From contig NZ_CP059399.1 in the NCBI RefSeq assembly GCF_013744875.1, forward strand, positions 4,216,001-4,280,000: 64,000 bases of DNA, in the 5' to 3' direction. The stretch comes from Nocardia huaxiensis. Its GTDB lineage: Bacteria; Actinomycetota; Actinomycetes; Mycobacteriales; Mycobacteriaceae. Below are positions 58,508 to 64,000 of this stretch, one piece after another. Each line of letters begins with the position of its first letter. Positions within the stretch are counted from its first letter, which is position 1. Under the pieces are notes generated by a model, which was not told the DNA's origin, made no database searches, and worked only from the letters and a program-made list of their open reading frames with translations. The position numbers and the translations under genes are program-made.

Positions 58508-60007
58508 ATGGATCTCAGTGCCATCGAGCGCCGGGTGGCGGCGGACCGGGAGGCCGCGCGGGATCGGTCGGCCGAGGGTGAATTGCGGTTGGCGGGGTCG
58601 TTGTGTGAGCTGGCCAAGGCGCTGATCGCGACGAAAACCGATGGGTCGCGGGATCGGTCCCCGGCGGCATTGGAGCCGGCGCAGGAGGCTGCGCTCATTC
58701 GGCTGCGGTGGTTGACCGCCGGGCATGTGACCGCCGTGTTCGCCAATGAGGTGCAGGAGGCGCTGCGGCTGTTCGAGCTCGCGGCGCGCACCATCGGGCA
58801 TCGGGAGCTGGCCACCCACACCATTCGCAATGCCTGTCACGCGTATCGGCAAGTGGCGCAGACGTATCCGAACGCGGCGGCGGTGTGCGCGGACGCGCTG
58901 TCCAAGTGCGGGGTGTGGTTGTGCCGATTGGATCCGAATGCCGCGGTCGCCGCGTGTGAGGATGCGGTGCGGATTCGGGCGGCGCTGTTCGCGGCGGATC
59001 CGCAGCAGGCGAATCGCTATCTGGCGAGCCTGAATACACTGTTGCGCACGCTCATGGTAGGACGCCAGCGCAAGCAGGCGCTGTCGATGTACCGCGACAC
59101 GTACGCGGCGGTCACCTCACCGGCCATGACGCAGCGGTTGCGGGAGATCCGGGTCGAGGACATCGGTTTCACCAGCAAGACCAGCACCGCGCTGCTGAAA
59201 CTGGATTGCGCGACGCTCGAGCGCGCGGGCTACCTGACGCAGCAGCAGATCCTGTATCAAACCTCCGGCGACCTGGCCACCATCGAAGAGGTCAACTGGC
59301 AGCTCGCGCTGGTGGGGTTGCGGCCGCTCGCCGCGGGGGCGCTCGCGGATCCGCCGTCCAAGCCGGTGGAGATCAGCACGTCCTTCGGCGCGCTGAGTGT
59401 GCGCTGCTCCTCGCGCAATGCCGTCACCCTGGTGCGCGCCGCCATCCTCGCCGCCTACACCGCCGACGGCGCGCAGACCGTGCCCAGCTCCGCCTATCTC
59501 GGCGTGGACGAAAAGCACTGGAGCACTTTCGAACCCGAGGTCAACACGGTCGAGCGCCTGGGCGAGGACGTGGTCCTCATCGAGAAGGTGTCCGAGCACT
59601 GGGTCTCGGTCAAGAGCCTGAACTGGGAGCTCGCCCCCGTCGGCAAACATCCACTGGCACTGCGGCTTTCGCACGAGTGGCCGGTGGTCTCGGTCACCAC
59701 CACCGAGCACATGGCCTATGAGCTGTGCTGGTACGAGGGCGGCTCCGCCACCCAGTACGCCGCGCTGGGTATGCCGGCTGGGCAGATCGCTCTGGAAAAG
59801 CCGCTCGCCCCATTGGATTTCGCGGCGTTGTCGGACTACGGCGCGGACTATGCCTCCGAGACCCAGGTGCGCGCCGCCTTCGGCAATACGGCAATGTTCG
59901 CCAAACTCACGAAACTTCCGGCGAGCGGTATTCGCCAGGCCGCCGAATCCGGTCCGCTCGCCGCGCACGCCGCGAATATCTTGTATTTCCGCAATGGCGG
60001 CGAATAA
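58508..60007 (+). CDS. Hypothetical protein, helical repeats plus internal repeat
   Basis: This is a 499-residue soluble protein I do not recognise. Residues 1-200 are helical and TPR-like (LCELAKALIATKT, EAALIRLRWLTAGH, ATHTIRNACHAYRQVAQTYPNAAAVCADAL). Residues about 215-499 are mixed and contain a duplicated motif: EVNWQLALVGLRPLA at 261-275 and SLNWELAPVGKHPLA at 370-384. They are 109 residues apart, with DLATIE and HWVSVK in equivalent places before them. ATG at 58508 has GAAGG close upstream; TTG at 58496 is an alternative. The 161 bases before it show nothing notable. Confidence 0.7.
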   Translation: MDLSAIERRVAADREAARDRSAEGELRLAGSLCELAKALIATKTDGSRDRSPAALEPAQEAALIRLRWLTAGHVTAVFANEVQEALRLFELAARTIGHRELATHTIRNACHAYRQVAQTYPNAAAVCADALSKCGVWLCRLDPNAAVAACEDAVRIRAALFAADPQQANRYLASLNTLLRTLMVGRQRKQALSMYRDTYAAVTSPAMTQRLREIRVEDIGFTSKTSTALLKLDCATLERAGYLTQQQILYQTSGDLATIEEVNWQLALVGLRPLAAGALADPPSKPVEISTSFGALSVRCSSRNAVTLVRAAILAAYTADGAQTVPSSAYLGVDEKHWSTFEPEVNTVERLGEDVVLIEKVSEHWVSVKSLNWELAPVGKHPLALRLSHEWPVVSVTTTEHMAYELCWYEGGSATQYAALGMPAGQIALEKPLAPLDFAALSDYGADYASETQVRAAFGNTAMFAKLTKLPASGIRQAAESGPLAAHAANILYFRNGGE

Positions 60008-60117
60008 CGGTCGAAACTCGCAACCAGAACAGTAACCTGTTCTCACCCTGGCCGTGAGCGCTGCCGCACGAAGGAACTGGTCAGCCGCACGGCCGTGGGC
60101 AGAAAGGTTTCCCGGCC

Positions 60118-62085
60118 ATGAGTTCCGCTCCGACCGCACAGCCACCCGCACGGGATCTGGCAGCGCCCACCCTGCTCACCGGACTGTGGCAGCGCAAGCT
60201 GCCGCACTATCCGGATACCCCCGCCCGTTCCTGGTATCTGGCGATCGTGGTGATCATCTCGGTCGCCCTCTACTACCAGCTCTTCATCGCGGGCGCGGTC
60301 GGCAATGAGCTGATTGCCGACTTCAACCTCACCTTCCGATACTTCGTCGGAATCTTCATCGTCGGTGCGGCCGTCGGTGCGGCCGCCTCGGTCGCGGCGG
60401 GCCTGCTGGACCGGTGGGGACGCGCCAATATCGTCGCCTACGGCACGGTGATCACCGCACTGCTCACCCTGTTCGCGGTGCCGGCCACCACCACCAAGGA
60501 GTCCTACCTGGTGGTCTACTGCCTGGTCAGCATTGTGGAGGGCGCGGTGCTGGTGGCCACCCCCGCCATCGTGCGCGACTTCTCGCCGCAGCTGGGCCGC
60601 GCCTCGGCCATGGGCTTCTGGACGCTGGGCCCGGTGCTCGGCGCGCTGGTGACCACCGAGATCTCCGCAAATACCCTGGACGCCCACCCGGATTGGCAGT
60701 TCCACTACCGGCTGTGCGGCATCATCTCCCTCGCCATCTCGATTCTGGGCCTGCTGTTCCTGCGGGAGCTCAGCCCCGCGCTGCGCGATCAGATCATGGT
60801 GAGTCTGCGCGACAAGGCCCTCGTCGAGGCCCGTGCGCGCGGGCTGAACGTGAGCGAGCTGGAACGCGATCAGTGGAAGCAGATGCTGAAGCTCAATATC
60901 GTCGGCTCCGCCTTCGCCATCTCGATCTTCCTGGCGTTCTTCTACACCATCGTGTCGTTCCTGCCGGTCTACATGGCGACCAACTTCGACTTCACCGCGG
61001 CGCAGGCCAATGCCATGGGCAACTGGTACTGGATATCCAATGCGGTGGCGCTGGTGCTGACCGGCATCGTGTCGGACTATCTGAAGGTCCGAAAACCGTT
61101 CATGGTCTTCGGCGCGATCATCAGCATCATCGGCGTGTTCATCTTCCTCGGCTACACCGATCGGCCGGGCACCGACTACTACACCTTCGCGATCGTACTG
61201 AGCTTCATCGCGATCGGCACCGGCATCGCCTACTCCTGCTGGATGGCCAGCTTCACCGAGACGGTCGAGAACCGCAATCCGGCGGCGACGGCGGTCGGGC
61301 TCGCGGTGTGGGGCGGGACGCTGCGCACCATCGTCACCTTCGTGCTGCTGGGGTTGCTGTTCGTGGTGACCGCGGCCGGCACGCTGGTGAATTACGGTCC
61401 GCGCCTGCAGGAAATCGCGGTCAAGTACCACTCCGAGCTCACCACCATTCAGAAGGTCGGCGCGGAGAATATGGCGAAGCTGGGGGAGAACCCGGGCGAT
61501 ACGGCGGTACAGGCGACCGCGCTGGCCAAGCTCACCGGCGAATCCGAGGCCGATATCAAGACGGTGCTGTCGCTCAACGCCAAGTACGGGCCGGAGCTCG
61601 CCGCCCTGCAAGCGGTCGATTCGCAGACCGTCACCGCGCTGTTCACGAATCCGAACGATCAGGCGGCCGCGGCCAAGGCGGTCGGGCAGATCTCGCAGAA
61701 GCTCAATATCCCCGCCGACCAAGCGGCGGCCAGACTGGCCGGGGCACAACAGATTCCGGTGACCGAGCTGGCGGTGGCCTCGAAGATCGGCGCACAGGTG
61801 ACCGCGGCCGGCGCGCAATTGCAGGCCGTCGCGGCCATTCCGGCCGAGGACCGGCAGTACCTGTCCGACCATGCCACCGAGGTGCAGCAGGCGCGCGCGG
61901 ATTCGCCCGAGCAGTGGAAGACCTGGTGGTGGATCTGCCTGATCGCGCAGGTGGCCTTCATCCCGTTCGTCTTCCTCATGTCCGGGCACTGGAGCCCGCG
62001 CAAGGCGGAAGAGGCTGCGGCGCAACACGAGGCGGCGGTGGATCGCGAACTCGCCGGCCTGCCGCGGGAAGAATTCGCGCGGTGA
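60118..62085 (+). CDS. MFS transporter with large loop before TM12
   Basis: This is a 655-residue major facilitator protein, longer than the usual 400-500. Twelve helices can be placed: for example 41-62, 76-98, 105-121, 130-150, 163-182, 197-215, then after a long cytoplasmic loop 260-285, 305-322, 328-345, 355-378, 400-424 and 601-623. Typical LLDRWGRANI follows TM2. Between TM11 and TM12 there is a helical, non-hydrophobic insertion of about 175 residues (425-600), rich in Ala, Gln and Asp, which should face outside. The substrate is unknown. It lies 56 bases before the HxlR-type regulator gene. Confidence 0.85.
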   Translation: MSSAPTAQPPARDLAAPTLLTGLWQRKLPHYPDTPARSWYLAIVVIISVALYYQLFIAGAVGNELIADFNLTFRYFVGIFIVGAAVGAAASVAAGLLDRWGRANIVAYGTVITALLTLFAVPATTTKESYLVVYCLVSIVEGAVLVATPAIVRDFSPQLGRASAMGFWTLGPVLGALVTTEISANTLDAHPDWQFHYRLCGIISLAISILGLLFLRELSPALRDQIMVSLRDKALVEARARGLNVSELERDQWKQMLKLNIVGSAFAISIFLAFFYTIVSFLPVYMATNFDFTAAQANAMGNWYWISNAVALVLTGIVSDYLKVRKPFMVFGAIISIIGVFIFLGYTDRPGTDYYTFAIVLSFIAIGTGIAYSCWMASFTETVENRNPAATAVGLAVWGGTLRTIVTFVLLGLLFVVTAAGTLVNYGPRLQEIAVKYHSELTTIQKVGAENMAKLGENPGDTAVQATALAKLTGESEADIKTVLSLNAKYGPELAALQAVDSQTVTALFTNPNDQAAAAKAVGQISQKLNIPADQAAARLAGAQQIPVTELAVASKIGAQVTAAGAQLQAVAAIPAEDRQYLSDHATEVQQARADSPEQWKTWWWICLIAQVAFIPFVFLMSGHWSPRKAEEAAAQHEAAVDRELAGLPREEFAR

Positions 62086-62123
62086 ATGCGAGGGGGACTC
62101 GAGGATGGGATCGGGTCCCCCAC

Positions 62124-62144
62124 GCTAGTACAGTTACTGAAGTG
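62124..62144. promoter_or_regulatory. Operator copy 1 at the HxlR-type gene start
   Basis: AGTACAGTTACTGAAGTG at 62127-62144 occurs again, inverted, at 63121-63138. Here the partial dyad is GCTAGTA, four bases, TACTGAA (62124-62141). It ends on the GTG proposed as start of the regulator, which suggests autoregulation and possibly a leaderless transcript. Confidence 0.7.
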
Positions 62145-63098
62145 CAATCGATCGAGGCGGACAGCGCGCCGCGTCCTACCGTGCGCGGCGTGCCGAATCC
62201 GGTGTCCGCCACCTTCGACCTGCTCGGCGACCGGCTGACGCTGACCATCCTGCGGCACGCCTTCGCCGATCACGCACGGCGGTTCACCCAGTTCGCCGAG
62301 CGGACCGGCGCACCGCCGGCCGTGCTCACCGCGCGGCTGGCGGCCCTGGTGGACGCGGGCGTGCTGCACCGGTCACCGCAGCCGGGGGAGCGGTTCGAAT
62401 ACCGGCTCACCCCTTTGGGATTGGCGACCTGGGAGATCCTGGTCTGCGTCTGGTCCTGGCAGCGCGAATGGACCGCCGAATGGGTGCTGCTGCCGGAATT
62501 CCTGCACACCGACTGCGGGCATCGCGGGCCGCCGGTGCTGCTGTGCCGGGAGTGCGGGCGCACCGTCACCGCCTTCGACACCGAGGTCGAGCTGGACCGG
62601 GATGCGCTGTGGCACATCACCTCCGGGCGGCGACGGTCGGCGCGGCCGATCGCGCCCACCTCGGGCGATGCGGCATTCGGCGAGATCATGGAGGCCATCG
62701 GGGATCGATGGAGTGCCTCGATCACCGGATTGGCCTTGGCGGGCGTGCGACGGTTCACCGAATTCCGTGCGGCGCTCAACATGTCGCCGACCACCCTGAC
62801 CGAGCGGCTCACCCGGCTGGTGTCGGCGGGCATCCTGCGGCGCTCGGAAGACGGTGGGCGCGAATACCGGCTGACGCCGCGCGGCCGAGCCCTGTTCGGC
62901 GTCTTCGCCTTTCTGCTGGCCTGGGCGGAACAGGCGTATCCGCGGCAGGACGCGCCGGGCCTGCGCATCCGGCACCGGGAGTGCGGCGCGGTGCTGCGCC
63001 CCGCCCTGCGCTGCCGGGGCTGCGAAGCCGAAATCGGCCGCGCCGATGTGGGATTCGAATCGATCGAGGCGGGCGGGGGTGGGCCGGACAAGCCTTGA
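62142..63098 (+). CDS. Duplicated HxlR-type regulator with Cys knuckles
   Basis: This is a 318-residue regulator containing two HxlR/MarR-like winged helices: residues about 18-110 (FDLLGDRLTLTILRHAF, RFTQFAERTGAPPAVLTARLAALVDAGVL) and about 175-265 (MEAIGDRWSASITGLAL, RFTEFRAALNMSPTTLTERLTRLVSAGIL). Each is followed by a Cys motif, CGHRGPPVLLCREC (125-138) and CGAVLRPALRCRGC (281-294), possibly metal-binding. Thus the whole unit is duplicated in one chain. GTG at 62142 lies in a predicted operator; a later GTG within 20 residues is possible. It probably represses itself and the downstream carotenoid oxygenase gene. Confidence 0.85.
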   Translation: MQSIEADSAPRPTVRGVPNPVSATFDLLGDRLTLTILRHAFADHARRFTQFAERTGAPPAVLTARLAALVDAGVLHRSPQPGERFEYRLTPLGLATWEILVCVWSWQREWTAEWVLLPEFLHTDCGHRGPPVLLCRECGRTVTAFDTEVELDRDALWHITSGRRRSARPIAPTSGDAAFGEIMEAIGDRWSASITGLALAGVRRFTEFRAALNMSPTTLTERLTRLVSAGILRRSEDGGREYRLTPRGRALFGVFAFLLAWAEQAYPRQDAPGLRIRHRECGAVLRPALRCRGCEAEIGRADVGFESIEAGGGGPDKP

Positions 63099-63120
63099 CA
63101 CCCCTCGATGAGACGCGTAT

Positions 63121-63141
63121 CACTTCAGTAACTGTACTGAA
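63121..63141. promoter_or_regulatory. Operator copy 2 before the carotenoid oxygenase
   Basis: CACTTCAGTAACTGTACT at 63121-63138 is the exact reverse complement of the site at 62127-62144. Here the dyad is perfect: TTCAGTA (63124-63130), four bases, TACTGAA (63135-63141). It lies 43 bases before the oxygenase ATG, in the 85-base gap after the regulator gene. Confidence 0.75.
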
Positions 63142-63183
63142 GAAGCCGGGCTGCTGCCGGTCCGGTCGCAGGAGGCGCTGCTC

Positions 63184-64000
63184 ATGCCGCTCAATGAAGA
63201 ACTCATCGCACCCGCCGCCGAGGCGCTGACCAACCCCTACCTGGAAGGTCCCTACGCGCCGCGCGCCGACGAAATCACCGCCACCGCACTGGAAGTGCTC
63301 TCCGGCGAGCTGCCGCCGGACCTCGACGGCGTGTACGTGCGCAACGGCCCGAACCCGCAGTTCGCGCCCATGGGCCGCTACCACTGGTTCGACGGCGACG
63401 GCATGCTGCACGCGGTGCACTTCGAGAACGGGCGCGCCACCTACCGCAATCGCTATGTGCGCACCGCCGAATTCGAGGCCGAGCGCGCGGCGGGCACCGC
63501 CCTGTGGCGCGGCGTGATCGAGCCCTGGGACGGCAACCCGCCCGGTGACCGCCGCGAACGCAACTCCGCCAATACCGATCTGCTCTACCACCACGGCAAT
63601 CTGCTGGCCCTCTGGTATCGCGCGGGCAAGCCGTACGCCCTCGATCCGGTCAGTCTCGAAACCCGTGGCGTGGACACCTTCAACGGCACACTGCCGGGCG
63701 AGGTTTCGGCCCACGCCAAGGTCGACGAGCGCACCGAGGAACTGCTGTTCTTCGACTACGGCATCAATGCCCCGTACCTGCGCTACGGTGTCGCCGACCC
63801 GGCCGGCACCGTCACCCACTTCACCGGCCTGGAGTTGCCCGGCCCGCGCCTGCCCCACGATATGGCGATCACCGAGAACCACTCCATCCTCATGGATCTG
63901 CCGCTCTACAACGATCCCCGGGCCGCGGCCGCCGGCCGATTCAAGATCTTCTTCGACCGCGCCCTCCCCAGCCGCTTCGCCGTGCTCCCGCGTTACGGCC
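63184..64000 (+). CDS. Carotenoid oxygenase family protein (partial)
   Basis: The first 272 codons of a carotenoid/retinal-cleaving oxygenase lie in the window; the gene runs off the right end. The family pattern is clear: LPPDLDGVYVRNGPNPQF, HWFDGDGMLHAVHFENG, the iron-ligand region SAHAKVDERTEELLFF and HDMAITENHSIL. Two of the four expected His ligands are seen (in SAHAK and in LPHDMAI); the others should lie beyond the window. Members cleave double bonds of carotenoids, stilbenes or lignin-derived compounds with non-haem iron. GGAGG precedes ATG at 63184. It follows the regulator gene and the perfect operator. Confidence 0.93.
   Translation, partial: MPLNEELIAPAAEALTNPYLEGPYAPRADEITATALEVLSGELPPDLDGVYVRNGPNPQFAPMGRYHWFDGDGMLHAVHFENGRATYRNRYVRTAEFEAERAAGTALWRGVIEPWDGNPPGDRRERNSANTDLLYHHGNLLALWYRAGKPYALDPVSLETRGVDTFNGTLPGEVSAHAKVDERTEELLFFDYGINAPYLRYGVADPAGTVTHFTGLELPGPRLPHDMAITENHSILMDLPLYNDPRAAAAGRFKIFFDRALPSRFAVLPRYG

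Noticed and set aside
60414..62141. Long upstream extension of the HxlR-type gene
   Set aside because: The frame is a shadow of the MFS gene, with Arg/His/Gly-rich translation typical of an off-frame GC-rich gene.

Overview
The window is high-GC actinobacterial DNA whose gene content points to the genus Nocardia: a complete mce operon, an antigen-85-type mycolyltransferase (mycolic acid cell wall), a mycothiol-dependent formaldehyde dehydrogenase (MscR type), and a gene set matching the nocardiolactone beta-lactone pathway known from pathogenic Nocardia. Genes are dense, often joined by ATGA/GTGA overlaps, and many starts are GTG or TTG. I see no rRNA, tRNA, IS element, prophage or CRISPR array.

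Layout. 1-4.5 kb: tail of an EF-Tu-like gene, a small disordered protein, a sigma factor coupled to an FHA-domain protein, a lipoprotein of the nucleoside-permease (NUP) family and an acyl-CoA dehydrogenase. 4.5-13.1 kb (minus): nine-gene lipid-import operon yrbEA-yrbEB-mceA to mceF plus an Mce-associated protein. 13.5-14.8 kb (plus): two related TetR regulators divergent from it, resembling a split Mce3R. 14.8-18.1 kb: SDR, a possible small membrane protein, a membrane protein and an AraC-type regulator. 18.1-27.9 kb: putative nocardiolactone (nlt) locus. nltC and nltD lie on minus and nltA and nltB on plus, around a 460-bp divergent promoter region; an alpha/beta hydrolase with a Cys nucleophile, an ATPase-less LAL/LuxR-type regulator and a LIP-family lipase flank it. 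27.9-32.9 kb: two-component system divergent from a glycoside-hydrolase-like lipoprotein and a coupled EEP-family enzyme. 33-46.6 kb: MmpL transporter, ABC1 kinase, ACT membrane protein, TfoX-N protein, YbdK-type ligase, zinc-ribbon membrane protein, Ag85-like protein, large membrane protein, MBL hydrolase/MscR pair and the LysG-LysE pair. 46.6-57.3 kb: myo-inositol catabolism regulon (IolG, LacI repressor, sugar isomerase, ABC importer, IolC, aldolase-like protein, IolB, IolD). 57.3-58.3 kb: a broken RF1-like gene without the GGQ motif, overlapping iolD. 58.5-64 kb: an unrecognised helical-repeat protein, an MFS transporter with a large insertion, a duplicated HxlR-type regulator and the start of a carotenoid oxygenase.

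How the genes work together. In the nlt locus, NltA and NltB would condense two acyl-CoAs, NltD reduce the beta-ketoacid and NltC close the beta-lactone. The two thiolase-fold proteins have complementary losses: NltA keeps Cys/His/Asn but lacks the OleA glutamate, while NltB has that glutamate but Gly instead of Cys. The inositol region carries near-identical GAGCGCTC palindromes upstream of lacI and at the catabolic promoter, so one LacI repressor probably controls both arms; iolA is not in view. At the right end an 18-bp sequence occurs twice, at the start of the HxlR-type gene and before the carotenoid oxygenase, suggesting autoregulation plus control of the oxygenase.

Most notable items: the complementary NltA/NltB active sites, the GGQ-less RF1 relic with an in-frame TGA, the repeated HxlR operator, the split Mce3R-like pair, the Cys-nucleophile hydrolase beside a beta-lactone pathway, and the MFS protein with a 175-residue insertion.
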